A stretch of 34,176 nucleotides of DNA from Alistipes sp. ZOR0009 (GCF_000798815.1 NZ_JTLD01000062.1:1-34176), one strand, 5' to 3'; shown: positions 16,293 through 24,614, counted from the first letter of the stretch. Translations and numbers: made by a program. Notes: a model not told the origin generated them from the letters alone.

Positions 16293-17840
16293 ATGGCAGC
16301 AGGTAAGACAAAGAAAGTAAACGAATATCAGGCCGAAAAGCAACGCCGGCTACATCTAATTAATGCTCAAAAAGCCAAAAATGAGCGGATGTTTTCCCTA
16401 CTGGGAATACACCATCTATATCAGCTGCTCGACGAAAAAAGCAAAGATAAGCTTGCTCGAGTTCGGATATCAGCCACCCTTATTGAGGCCACTCCAGGCT
16501 GCAACGACCAACGCTCCAAAGAGGTGATCGAAAACATCAAGCAGGCCTTCAGATCATTTGAAACAAGTACCGAAATCCTCCTACTTACTGGAAAAAAGAT
16601 AACGCTACGCGATTTTAAGACTACCCTTACCTCCATATTCCTCTGTATGGAAAGCGAAAAAATCAGTGTAGGGCCGCATACGAAGGAGATAAAGAAGGAG
16701 ATAAATAATCTCCTCAGTAAGTATATCGATATTTGGCTAGGGGTTGACCAGCAGAGCAAAGACTTTTTCGACGACCTCTGCACGCACATCTCCTCCCTTA
16801 AATATGGGATATACTATCCGAAAGAAACGTATAAGGAAAAGCCGATGACCAGCCTAGAGGATAGCTGGTCCACCAGCCCCGTGTTTCTATTTAACCGGGA
16901 GATACCCAACCACCGGCAGCTGAACTTTGATGGCAAAAAGCGCGAGGTATACCAAATGGGATTCCCCGAACTCAACAAGGGAGTGCGGTGGACACAGGTA
17001 GCCTCCGAACGGTTGGGCCTCCCCTACGGTAAAAGCTACCCCTGCTACATTCAGCAGCATGCCATAGTCCGGCTAACCGAGCGCATAGGCATCTTCTCCG
17101 AGTCGGTATCCGTCTTCCAAGCCTGCCTTAGCCTAGAGCAGGGTAAGGTACTACGCATGCCCAACAGCGAAGCGTTCTACTTCGAGCTCAAAATCCTCAA
17201 CATTAAGCTGGGATATCTGGTAACCTACCTCATCGACGAAATGCTGGTGGTAAAAACCTTCATCTTTGTTACCCAAAGCGGATCGCCCGAGGGCAAGCGT
17301 ATTGAAGCCGCCATGGGGCTTAAACGAGACGATAAGGACTACATCGGCATGAGCACGCTCAAAGGATTCCTCTCCGAAGATGTAGCCAAGAATCCCAAAA
17401 TGGCTATTCTGCTAGAGAAGTCCGGGTGTGCCGACCTCCTAAACGCCTACGAGGTGTTTTCCAAAAAGGTAAATATAAAAGGGATGCAAGCAACTGGCCG
17501 AATAATAACCCAATACCTCGAGAAAAGCTGGCGGCCCCACAAAATAGAGTCGATGGAGAGCTACACATCCGACCACCTGGCTATTGTGCCGCTGCTACCT
17601 CCGCAACCTGCACCACAACCCGAAGTGGTACTAGAGGAGCTCGAAGAAATGGAAATGGAAATGGAAGCACCAACCGCAGCACCTCCCCAAAAGCCAGTCA
17701 GCAAGAGGAGAAAGATCATAGCCCTGCTGCTGCTTCCTGTACTTATTCCTTTATTGCTGCTTGTATACCTGATTCTTTGGATAAAGAATGGCTTTAAACC
17801 CATAAAGGTGGATAATAGTACCAGCGACAATGCCAAGTAG
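16293..17840 (+). CDS. Uncharacterised protein, paralogue A of the HAI-x-RL-x-ER family, C-terminally membrane anchored
   Basis: A 515-residue protein from this start. The N-terminus is Lys-rich and helical, followed by about 220 residues without known motifs. A core with QQHAIVRLTERIGIF (His at residue 256) is followed by strand-rich blocks KLGYLVTYLIDEMLVVKTF and IFVTQSGSPEG. A Pro/Glu-rich linker (about 460-480) leads to a C-terminal hydrophobic helix (ALLLLPVLIPLLLLVYLILW) and a short basic tail, suggesting a tail-anchored cytoplasmic protein. The gene at 20916-22268 encodes a clear homologue. Its start and the His at residue 263 support the ATG at 16293 over the ATG at 16215, which would add 26 Ser/Pro-rich residues with no counterpart. 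The His-x(3)-R-x(2)-ER spacing recalls DUF4258/BrnT-like RelE-fold proteins, but that is only a resemblance. Confidence 0.75.
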   Translation: MAAGKTKKVNEYQAEKQRRLHLINAQKAKNERMFSLLGIHHLYQLLDEKSKDKLARVRISATLIEATPGCNDQRSKEVIENIKQAFRSFETSTEILLLTGKKITLRDFKTTLTSIFLCMESEKISVGPHTKEIKKEINNLLSKYIDIWLGVDQQSKDFFDDLCTHISSLKYGIYYPKETYKEKPMTSLEDSWSTSPVFLFNREIPNHRQLNFDGKKREVYQMGFPELNKGVRWTQVASERLGLPYGKSYPCYIQQHAIVRLTERIGIFSESVSVFQACLSLEQGKVLRMPNSEAFYFELKILNIKLGYLVTYLIDEMLVVKTFIFVTQSGSPEGKRIEAAMGLKRDDKDYIGMSTLKGFLSEDVAKNPKMAILLEKSGCADLLNAYEVFSKKVNIKGMQATGRIITQYLEKSWRPHKIESMESYTSDHLAIVPLLPPQPAPQPEVVLEELEEMEMEMEAPTAAPPQKPVSKRRKIIALLLLPVLIPLLLLVYLILWIKNGFKPIKVDNSTSDNAK

Positions 17841-17913
17841 TCGTTCCTAGCAGAGTGAACGATTATCACCTCTAGCCCACCCTTTACTTTTCTATAGGCT
17901 ACTGGATGCAAAA

Positions 17914-17936
17914 AATGCCGGGACAAGCCCGGCATT
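17914..17936 (-). terminator. Rho-independent terminator of ppc
   Basis: A perfect 9-bp stem AATGCCGGG/CCCGGCATT with a 5-nt loop. On the minus strand six T residues end the stem, about 40 nt after the ppc stop codon. It lies between converging genes and could also slow plus-strand transcription. Confidence 0.85.
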
Positions 17937-17975
17937 GTAGTATTATAATATGCTTTACCTCCAACCGATAGTTTC

Positions 17976-20684
17976 TCAACCAGTCTTTTTTAAGCCGCTA
18001 GATAGCGAATTTATTAGGCTAAGCAGCTTGGTTAGCAGCTTTTCCTTGTCCAAGCTATCCTCCTCAGCAATGCTTCTCCACTGCTTCAGATACTTGAAAT
18101 GGAGGTTGTGCAGCACCTTGAGCTTATCCTCTCGCCACATAAGGTTATCGTACTGCCCATCTCTTCTTACCGCTGCAGGCTCGCCAAAGAGCTCTTCCAC
18201 CATCCTAAAGCCATTCTCGAAGTCGGCAAGTATCTTACTCATAAACAGCTCGCGCTCCTCGACATTGGTGTCGAGGTTGGCGTACAGCTCCATGATCTCC
18301 ACATTCGAAAGAATCAGGTTGCTTTCGGTTTGAATCATCAAGAACTTGAAGAAGGCCCAATCGTTTATCCACCTCTTGAGCTGGTTAAACGCCTCCGGCT
18401 TCTCCTCCTTCAGCAGCTTCAGGGCCTCACCCAAACCAAACCAACCCGTTATGGCAATCCTCGAAAGGTTCCAGCTGAACACCCAAGGGATAGCTCGCAG
18501 GTCATTCAGCGTTCTGGTACCCGTTCGTCTCGCTGGCCTCGATCCTATCTTACTCCTCTCCAGCACATCTATACAGGTTACGTTGCTGTAGAAGTTGATG
18601 AACCCAGGTGTTTCAATCAAGCTTCGGTAGTGCTCGTACGACTTTTGCGCCAAGAACTCCATCGTATCGTAGGGGTACTCCTCCTCGATGGCATTTGCCC
18701 GGCTTAGTATATTTTGCTTAGCCACCCCCGAAGCCAACGAGTTGATGTTGTAGGTGGCCGTTAGCGGATTACCAAACTGCTGGGCAACCGACTCGCCCTG
18801 CACCGTAATCTTAACCGTACCATTCACCGTATTAAGGGGCATCCCCTCTAAGAATCGGTGATACTTACCACCACCTCGGCTTATGGTACCTCCAGTGCCA
18901 TGGAAGAAGTAAACATCGGTACCATGCTGTCGGCCAACGGCAGCCAGCTCCTTTTCTGCCTTAAAGAGATTCCACTTGCTGGCAATCGTTCCGCCATCCT
19001 TATTGCTGTCGCTGTAGCCCAGCATTATCTCCTGCTTATTGGCGATAATGGGCAGGCGCTGCTTGGTTATAGGATGCTGTAGGAACTTTTCCAGAATGCT
19101 TGGACCATTATAAAGATCGTCGATGGTTTCTAGCAGCGGAACCACCCGTATGCTGGTGTTAAGCAGCTGGGTTTCGCGCATCAGCAGGTACACCACCAGC
19201 AAATCGCTAAGATTACGGGTCATGCTAACTATAAACGCGCCAATACCATCTGCTCCATACTGGTTTATATGATGGCGTACCACCCGATAGCAATCCAGCA
19301 CATTGTCGGCCTCTGGACCGTACGACACGGTAATATCCGTAATTGGGGAGTGATTCTCCAACGCTCGGTTTAAGAAGCTAACCCGCTTCTCCTCGTCCCA
19401 GCTCTCGAAGTCGAAATCCTTCTCCCCGTTGGTCTTTAGAATTTGTGAGATGGCCCTATCGTGGAATGTGCTATTTTGGCGGATATCCAGCTTAGCCAGA
19501 TGAAAGCCAAAGCAGCAAACGGTTCTTTCTATCGGGAAAAGCAAATCCTCGGCAATCCCCTTTAGCCCGTTATCTATTAGTATATCCCTTAAGTTTTTCA
19601 GATCCTCGGCAAGCACCCTGCTCGATCGGTATAGCGCATTGGCATCGGCGTTATTTCCGGCAATGGTATTATCGAGCAGCAGCAGCATTAGGTTCACATA
19701 CTGCCGCCAAGGCTCGTACGAATTTCTGCGTACCGCCATCTCGCCAACCTCGCCTAGCACCTGCAGCTTCTTGCTGATGGCCTCGGTAAGCCGGTAGGGA
19801 ACCGGAGTATTGGTTGCCGATATCGAGAGCCTTTTAGCGAGGGTTGTAAGCTGCGAGCGTACCAGCTCCAGCGCCTTGCTGCGGTGTAGCAGCAGCGTTT
19901 CCTGCGTAATGGCAGGCGTCACCAGCGGGTGACCATCCCTATCGCCACCTACCCAGCTACCAAATGTAATCTTAGGAAAAAGATCTGGATTCTTAATCTT
20001 ATTCGGATTCAACCCCATCTCTATCCACGATCCCTTAAGCTGCTGGTCGCTCTTCTCCATAACGGTCGGAAAGACCTTGCTCAAGTAGTATAGCGTATTG
20101 GCCCTTTCGTCCCTAACATCGGGTTTCTCCAGGTAGATCTCGCCCGTGCGCCACCATCGCTCCAGCAGGTTGATGATCTTCTCCCTGATGGCATACTGCT
20201 CGAGGGTGCTTAACGACACATTCTCGCGCTGCACCAGAAGCAGGTAAAGCTCGCGGTGAATCTCAATTACCGTTACCCGCTTTGCCTCGGTGGGGTGCGC
20301 CGTAAGAACAGGAATCACATGCGTCTGCGAAATGGCTTCGAGCATCTCCTCCTCGCTTACGCCCTCCTCCTTCCAGCTTTTAAAGGCCTCGGCCCACGAA
20401 CCTCTAATGGAGAAGATATCCTCCTGGTTCTCCATCCTCCGACGGTACTGCGTGGCACCGTTCTCCTCCACCAGCGTCATCAGCTGAAAGTAGATGCTCA
20501 GCGACTGTATAACCTTATCGCTCGAAACGATATCGGTACCTAATGCCGATAAGTCTTGCGGGTTGCTTTTTATCAGCGAAATTACCTCATGCTCATTAAT
20601 CCTCGACAGCATCTCGATGTAGCAATCGAGTATAAAGCTCCGGTCGTTGGTAATTTTCTGAAATGGGTTTTGGTTACTGGTCAT
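17976..20684 (-). CDS. ppc: Phosphoenolpyruvate carboxylase
   Basis: A 902-residue enzyme that adds bicarbonate to phosphoenolpyruvate to make oxaloacetate, refilling the TCA cycle and feeding the reductive branch to succinate and fumarate in anaerobes. All family landmarks are present: the catalytic-His block LTAHPTEAKRVTV, GGDRDGHP, the LGYSDSNKDGG motif, the mobile loop FHGTGGTISRGGGKYHR, IGSRPARRTGTRTLNDLRAI with the essential arginines, WVFSWNLSRIAITGWFGLGE, and a C-terminal KKTG in place of the usual RNTG. Length is normal. It is cytoplasmic and Mg2+-dependent. A TACCTTTG promoter element precedes it and a strong terminator follows, so it is probably monocistronic. An odd short-period repeat array lies just upstream. 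Confidence 0.97.
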   Translation of the reverse strand: MTSNQNPFQKITNDRSFILDCYIEMLSRINEHEVISLIKSNPQDLSALGTDIVSSDKVIQSLSIYFQLMTLVEENGATQYRRRMENQEDIFSIRGSWAEAFKSWKEEGVSEEEMLEAISQTHVIPVLTAHPTEAKRVTVIEIHRELYLLLVQRENVSLSTLEQYAIREKIINLLERWWRTGEIYLEKPDVRDERANTLYYLSKVFPTVMEKSDQQLKGSWIEMGLNPNKIKNPDLFPKITFGSWVGGDRDGHPLVTPAITQETLLLHRSKALELVRSQLTTLAKRLSISATNTPVPYRLTEAISKKLQVLGEVGEMAVRRNSYEPWRQYVNLMLLLLDNTIAGNNADANALYRSSRVLAEDLKNLRDILIDNGLKGIAEDLLFPIERTVCCFGFHLAKLDIRQNSTFHDRAISQILKTNGEKDFDFESWDEEKRVSFLNRALENHSPITDITVSYGPEADNVLDCYRVVRHHINQYGADGIGAFIVSMTRNLSDLLVVYLLMRETQLLNTSIRVVPLLETIDDLYNGPSILEKFLQHPITKQRLPIIANKQEIMLGYSDSNKDGGTIASKWNLFKAEKELAAVGRQHGTDVYFFHGTGGTISRGGGKYHRFLEGMPLNTVNGTVKITVQGESVAQQFGNPLTATYNINSLASGVAKQNILSRANAIEEEYPYDTMEFLAQKSYEHYRSLIETPGFINFYSNVTCIDVLERSKIGSRPARRTGTRTLNDLRAIPWVFSWNLSRIAITGWFGLGEALKLLKEEKPEAFNQLKRWINDWAFFKFLMIQTESNLILSNVEIMELYANLDTNVEERELFMSKILADFENGFRMVEELFGEPAAVRRDGQYDNLMWREDKLKVLHNLHFKYLKQWRSIAEEDSLDKEKLLTKLLSLINSLSSGLKKTG

Positions 20685-20715
20685 TTGTAACGCCTTAAAT
20701 TATCAAATTAAAACT

Positions 20716-20723
20716 CAAAGGTA
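20716..20723 (-). promoter_or_regulatory. Likely -7 element of the ppc promoter
   Basis: TACCTTTG on the minus strand, a perfect TAnnTTTG, 32 nt before the ppc ATG. A TTTG lies only 12 nt upstream (20736-20739). That is shorter than the usual 18-21 nt spacing, so the -33 element is uncertain. Confidence 0.5.
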
Positions 20724-20753
20724 GTAAAGAAAAGTCAAAGCTTGGTGTTGTAG

Positions 20754-20890
20754 GAAGTTAAACAGAAGGTATCTCCAAGAAGTTAGACGGAAATAGACGG
20801 GAGTTAGACGGAGGTAAACGGAAATGCACGGAAGTTATCCGGAAGTTACATGAAGGCTGGGAAGTAAAAAGAGTTAGACGAAGTCAAAGA
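20754..20890. repeat. Degenerate 10-11 nt tandem array (consensus GAAGTTAGACG)
   Basis: About 13 units begin at 20754, 20765, 20779, 20790, 20801, 20811, 20821, 20831, 20842, 20852, 20861, 20871 and 20880. Most start GAAG, GAGT or GAAA, and many end ACG. The period is close to one turn of the DNA helix. The array lies between the 3' end of paralogue B and the ppc promoter. The repeat strand has no open frame of interest. Confidence 0.7.
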
Positions 20891-20995
20891 ATAGTGGTTA
20901 TCCCACATCTCAAATCTAATTCCCTGTGCCCTCTGTGTCTCCGCGTCTCTGTGTTGAATCATATCTCAAATCTCCCATCTCACATCGCATATCTA
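20891..20995. repeat. CTCTGTGTCTC-type and ATCTCAAATCT-type intergenic repeat tract
   Basis: A pyrimidine-rich core (CCCTCTGTGTCTCCGCGTCT, then CTGTGTT) is flanked on both sides by short repeated words (CCACATCTCAAATCT at 20901-20917, then ATATCTCAAATCTCCCATCT and CACATCGCATATCT). I recall similar tracts from intergenic DNA of other Bacteroidota and unrelated bacteria, not verified here. The last ~23 codons of paralogue B run through it. Confidence 0.55.
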
Positions 20996-22268
20996 AATCC
21001 CAATCCTTAAGGTAGCTGCTTATGACGCTGGCACTACCAGCTGGACTTTTATTTGGAGTCATCGCAGCCCAAAAAGCGAGGCTGCTGCCCTGCAGCTTTA
21101 GCAGGTAGCCCAATCCTGCACTATCGAGAAAGCCCTTAAGCTTAGGAGCATCTGCTGCATTTATCGTTAGGAAGGTACTTAGCTTGTCTATTTTCAAATA
21201 CTCCTTGTCAACCTTCGACAGGCCGCTGATCTTATCCAGCCTCGCGCCTTCGGGTGTCGAGCTGTTGGTTACAAATAGGAATGTTTTTACCAGCAGGATA
21301 CCATCAACAAGGTAGGCAGCAAAGTATCCTATCTTGCCCTCTAAAAGATTAACCTCCAACAGGTAGCGCCCACCTCCCACATCGTGCACCTTCGGGTTTG
21401 CGCTTATACTTTTAATGCATAACCCAAAAGCCACACCTACTAGTAGTGAATCTAAGCGCTCGGCCAACCGCTCTATGGCATGGCTCTGCAGGTAAACATC
21501 AACGGGCGTCCCCTTGAAGCCAAAGTGCTCGCGTTGTATGGTAAGGCTACATGCCTTGGAGCCAACATCGCCAATCTGAAAGCGGTAGCATGGACGGGAA
21601 AGCCCATCTACAACAACCATCTTTTGCTCTACTGGCGCTACCTCATAAAAGATCTTCAGCTTGCAGGTGTACGATTGATCCAACGAATCCATCGCCTTAT
21701 CGCTCGCTATCTCATGCTCTACTCTAAATAGAACATTCTCCTTATAGGGAACCGCAACAACACAGCATAAAACTCTTAACCAGTCTTTTATCCCTTCCTG
21801 AAGATCCATCAGACACGCATCCAGAAACTCCTTCACCCCCCATAAGTTTTTCTCGATCTCCTCGTAATGAGACATCTGGCTCTTGACCTTAAAGCCAATT
21901 AGAAACCTAAACGATTCGAGATTGAACAAAACCTCATGGCCCGTTATTACCGCTCCATTGGTGTAGGTGTAGGTTTTTCTACTCAGATACGCCTTAATAA
22001 GCCTCTTCGCAAACTGCTCTACCTCGATTACCGGCTTTTGTGGGCCAACCTGCTCGAATAACAACCCTGAAGTACGAGCTCTGAAGGAGCAAAACATATC
22101 GATGCGATCGAATAGACGAAGGTGCTCCTTCACCCCCAGCTTATCAAGCAGGGCAAAGAGGTTGCGGTAGTAATCCAACTCTAGCTTCTCGTGAGCCTTT
22201 CGCAGCTCGGCAGCCCTTTGTTCCTTTTGACGAGCCTTTTTGGCTTTTGCTTTCCTATCTTTTGCCAT
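20916..22268 (-). CDS. Uncharacterised protein, paralogue B of the HAI-x-RL-x-ER family
   Basis: A 450-residue soluble protein, homologous over most of its length to the product of 16293-17840. Matching blocks include LQSHAIERLAERLDSL (His at residue 263), GKIGYFAAYLVDGILLVKTF followed by LFVTNSSTPEGARLDKISGL, KVDKEYLKIDKLSTFL, and ISSYLKDW against ITQYLEKSW. The N-terminus (1-40) is a Lys/Ala-rich helix. Unlike paralogue A it has no Pro/Glu linker and no membrane anchor. After SYLKDWDL the tail CEMGDLRYDSTQRRGDTEGT is encoded by an intergenic repeat tract, which suggests that the original 3' end was lost and replaced. The function is unknown. It lies 67 nt behind the TPR gene, probably in one transcript. 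Confidence 0.75.
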   Translation of the reverse strand: MAKDRKAKAKKARQKEQRAAELRKAHEKLELDYYRNLFALLDKLGVKEHLRLFDRIDMFCSFRARTSGLLFEQVGPQKPVIEVEQFAKRLIKAYLSRKTYTYTNGAVITGHEVLFNLESFRFLIGFKVKSQMSHYEEIEKNLWGVKEFLDACLMDLQEGIKDWLRVLCCVVAVPYKENVLFRVEHEIASDKAMDSLDQSYTCKLKIFYEVAPVEQKMVVVDGLSRPCYRFQIGDVGSKACSLTIQREHFGFKGTPVDVYLQSHAIERLAERLDSLLVGVAFGLCIKSISANPKVHDVGGGRYLLEVNLLEGKIGYFAAYLVDGILLVKTFLFVTNSSTPEGARLDKISGLSKVDKEYLKIDKLSTFLTINAADAPKLKGFLDSAGLGYLLKLQGSSLAFWAAMTPNKSPAGSASVISSYLKDWDLDMRCEMGDLRYDSTQRRGDTEGTGN

Positions 22269-22335
22269 GGTCAGGTTTTATGAGGTTATTCTTCCTTCCC
22301 TGTTTAGAGCGACAACGCGGAACTACAACAAAATG

Positions 22336-23355
22336 CTACCTTTTCTCCATCCAGCTCGTCAGCGCCTGCATCTTACCCGGATTCTCAAAAATCCACTTCT
22401 CGCTACCCTTGGTCTTATCCGATTGCGAGATGTAGTAGCAAAAAGCCTCCACATTCCCTGTCTTTACCAAATCGTAAAGTTGGGTTACGTACAGATCCCA
22501 CCAAAAGTCGCTATTATCTTTCTTCAGCTCGCCAAGCACGCTAAACAACGACCTGGTTGTCTCCACAAATAGCTCCGCCTCGCTCTTACCCTTATTTTCA
22601 TCCATATACCTCGACGCTGCCTGTAGGCTTACCATCATTTCGGCAGGACTAAACGCATCGCTCTTCGACGAATTAAAGGGGATCCTCACATCTATATTCT
22701 TCTCATCCTTCTGGGTAACACCCTGCCCGAGCTGCGCCATCAGCGTAGCATAGCGAGAGGGAGATCGCTTACTATTTGGCTCTAGCATCAGGAAGTAGTA
22801 AAGCGGCAAGATCGATTTTACCCGCTGTCCTTTAGCCTGCATTACCGCCGATAGCACCAAATGGCTGCTCCCATGCTTGGGGTTGTTAGATATTGCCTGT
22901 ACTATAGGCGCTTCTGCCCTATCGTACTCCTTTTGGTTGTAGAGGGTAAGCCCGAGGTTGTAGCTCAACAGGCTGCTTCGAGGAAACTTCTTTAACCCCT
23001 TCTCGTAAACCTTTACAGCCTGATCGGACTTACCGGTTAAATCGAGACAGCTGCCCAATACAATGTAGGCACCCTGTAGGCCATCCTTATCCATATCGAC
23101 AACCTTTTTACTATACTCTATGGCTTCGGCATACTTACCCGTTACCATATAGGTAAACGAAATCTCATAGCAGGCTTCCCACGAGCTACCATCGATGGCC
23201 AACGCAGCCTTATACTTGTCAACGGCCTCGTCGTACCTACCAGCATCGTGCAGCTGCGTTCCTTCGGCAATCAGAGCCTTAACCCTATCGCCATCCTGCC
23301 CAAATAGGTTGGCACTTAGCAGCATCCCCAATGCCACTACAATCAGCTTTCTCAT
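22336..23355 (-). CDS. Secreted TPR-repeat protein
   Basis: A 339-residue protein with signal peptide MRKLIVVALGMLLSANLFG (then Q). At least four tetratricopeptide repeats span about 25-180: AGRYDEAVDKYKAALAIDGS, TGKYAEAIEYSKKVVDMDKD, TGKSDQAVKVYEKGLKKFPR and QKEYDRAEAPIVQAISNNPK. The C-terminal ~150 residues are helical with no recognised domain. TPR proteins serve as scaffolds for protein complexes. This one should be periplasmic. It is followed after 67 nt by paralogue B on the same strand. No promoter of the TTTG/TAnnTTTG type is evident upstream. Confidence 0.85.
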   Translation of the reverse strand: MRKLIVVALGMLLSANLFGQDGDRVKALIAEGTQLHDAGRYDEAVDKYKAALAIDGSSWEACYEISFTYMVTGKYAEAIEYSKKVVDMDKDGLQGAYIVLGSCLDLTGKSDQAVKVYEKGLKKFPRSSLLSYNLGLTLYNQKEYDRAEAPIVQAISNNPKHGSSHLVLSAVMQAKGQRVKSILPLYYFLMLEPNSKRSPSRYATLMAQLGQGVTQKDEKNIDVRIPFNSSKSDAFSPAEMMVSLQAASRYMDENKGKSEAELFVETTRSLFSVLGELKKDNSDFWWDLYVTQLYDLVKTGNVEAFCYYISQSDKTKGSEKWIFENPGKMQALTSWMEKR

Positions 23356-23794
23356 AGTATATTTATTATAATTAGTTTTGGATTAATGCTATCGTAGAGC
23401 TTATTCCGCTTGCTGCCTTATAAAACAGCCAGCAAAATCACCCCTACCCCTACTTGATAAAAAATTAAATCGATGGCTACCGCATTACAGATGCTCCCTT
23501 ATAGAGCAATAGCATCTATAACCCTTAACGAAATGTCGACAGCATCCTCGTAGGCGGGCACCTTTACCTCTAACGTTTTACTGAAGTTTGGCTCAAGGTA
23601 CTCGTAAACGGTTACAACCTCAGATCCAACTACCGATCCAGTCTTGCTTAGATAGGAACCTCCACCTGAATATCCTTATAGGAGGTTACTAGCGGAGATG
23701 AATTTCTTTTACGACAGTAAGATTTTATTATGCATAATCATAAAATCTGGCTATAGCGAATAATAAACTCTTAGTCTTTTACTTATCTTAGGTA
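23356..23794. other. Intergenic region holding a decayed gene end
   Basis: This 439-nt stretch lies between the AT-rich cassette and the TPR gene. Apart from the coding-like remnant at 23499-23675 I see no gene. Base composition changes here from the moderate GC of the TPR side to strongly AT-rich DNA beyond about 23690, which marks a likely junction of acquired DNA. Confidence 0.5.
23499..23675 (-). pseudogene. C-terminal remnant of a protein-coding gene
   Basis: A 58-codon open frame without a start codon reads GYSGGGSYLSKTGSVVGSEV, continues VTVYEYLEPNFSKTLEVKVP and ends VIDAIAL before TAA. The codon use and residue mix look like a real beta-rich C-terminus. It is closed upstream by a stop. 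Just upstream another frame reads SPLVTSYKDIQVEVPI then stop, resembling part of the same sequence (VTVYEYLEP / LEVKVPAYED). This suggests frameshifts or an internal duplication in a dead gene. The family is not recognised. Confidence 0.45.
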
Positions 23795-24034
23795 CTATTT
23801 ATTCAAAATATTCCCTAATCCGCCACCTGGATAAGAATTAATAGTATCATGCCCCGTATTCTTTGATAAAGTTTTGGTAAGCATTTCTTTCCTTTTCATT
23901 TTCTTTATAATATCATAACGATTTTCCTTGTATTGCTTTAATAAGGTCTTTTTATTCCAACCCGGACCTCCGTCTGGCTTTACAAACTCTACAGTAGTAG
24001 GTTGCACACTTATTCGTTTGGGAATTTTCGACAT
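23795..24034 (-). CDS. Small basic hypothetical protein
   Basis: A 79-residue Lys-rich protein (MSKIPKRISVQPTTVEFVKP, then DGGPGWNKKTLLKQYKENRY). It has a predicted helical middle (IIKKMKRKEMLTKTLSK) and a Gly-rich end (SYPGGGLGNILNK). No signal peptide, no membrane segment, no family recognised. It follows the membrane-protein gene at 24045-24614 by 10 nt on the same strand, so the two are probably co-translated and form one unit. The DNA is AT-rich compared with the flanking genes, as is common for recently acquired genes. Confidence 0.6.
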   Translation of the reverse strand: MSKIPKRISVQPTTVEFVKPDGGPGWNKKTLLKQYKENRYDIIKKMKRKEMLTKTLSKNTGHDTINSYPGGGLGNILNK

Positions 24035-24044
24035 AACTATAAAT

Positions 24045-24614
24045 TCAAATTAACAATCTCGCACTTTCAATTATAGTGTTATAAGCTTTAAAATCAAAAG
24101 AATTATCTTTTTTATTTAAATGCTTCAAAATCTCTAGTTCACTTTCTGCCTTTAAAACAATATCTTTCTTTAATGCTTTGAATTGAGATGCTATAGCTCC
24201 ATATAAAATATTATTAATCTTTGGAGATGAATTAGCAGCCATATTTAGCAGTGAAATTAGATTCTTATGGTCATTTCTTACAATTTCGGTAAATGCTAAA
24301 TAGGTAGAATATTTTGCAGAACCACTACAATCCAATTCAGCCATTCGCTTTGCACAGTCCGACAAGGATATCGGAAAATCGATATTATAATATTTAACTT
24401 CACCCTGTTTCAAATAGTCCAATTGGGTATTCAGTACAGTACAAATATTAATACAGTCCTTAAAGTCATTGGTAATCCCCTTGATTAAATGCGATTTTTT
24501 TGATTTATACTCTATGTATTTGTTATACCTATATGACACCAATATAAGAACAAGCGAAAAAACAAACGGAATTGTCAACTTGATAATTTCTAAAAAGAAT
24601 GAGTGATCTTCCAT
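24045..24614 (-). CDS. Hypothetical protein with one N-terminal transmembrane helix
   Basis: A 189-residue protein. One transmembrane helix lies at about 8-29 (LEIIKLTIPFVFSLVLILVS) and is followed by basic residues (YRYNKYIEYKSKKSHL). The large C-terminal part should therefore be cytoplasmic. It is all-helical in character, with a long helix near AIASQFKALKKDIVLKAESE. No known domain is recognised. It is the first gene of an AT-rich pair with the 79-residue protein, next to a restriction island. A membrane-plus-small-protein pair in such a position is compatible with a defence or toxin module, but nothing in the sequence proves this. Confidence 0.65.
   Translation of the reverse strand: MEDHSFFLEIIKLTIPFVFSLVLILVSYRYNKYIEYKSKKSHLIKGITNDFKDCINICTVLNTQLDYLKQGEVKYYNIDFPISLSDCAKRMAELDCSGSAKYSTYLAFTEIVRNDHKNLISLLNMAANSSPKINNILYGAIASQFKALKKDIVLKAESELEILKHLNKKDNSFDFKAYNTIIESARLLI

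Noticed and set aside
17561-17935. 124-codon minus-strand frame over the end of paralogue A
   Set aside because: A shadow frame: its Ser-rich run is the complement of the Glu/Met-rich linker codons of the real gene, and it runs through the ppc terminator.
20754-20890. CRISPR array
   Set aside because: The units are only about 10-11 nt long, are degenerate, and have no spacers. No cas gene is nearby. The same applies to the 34004-34151 array.
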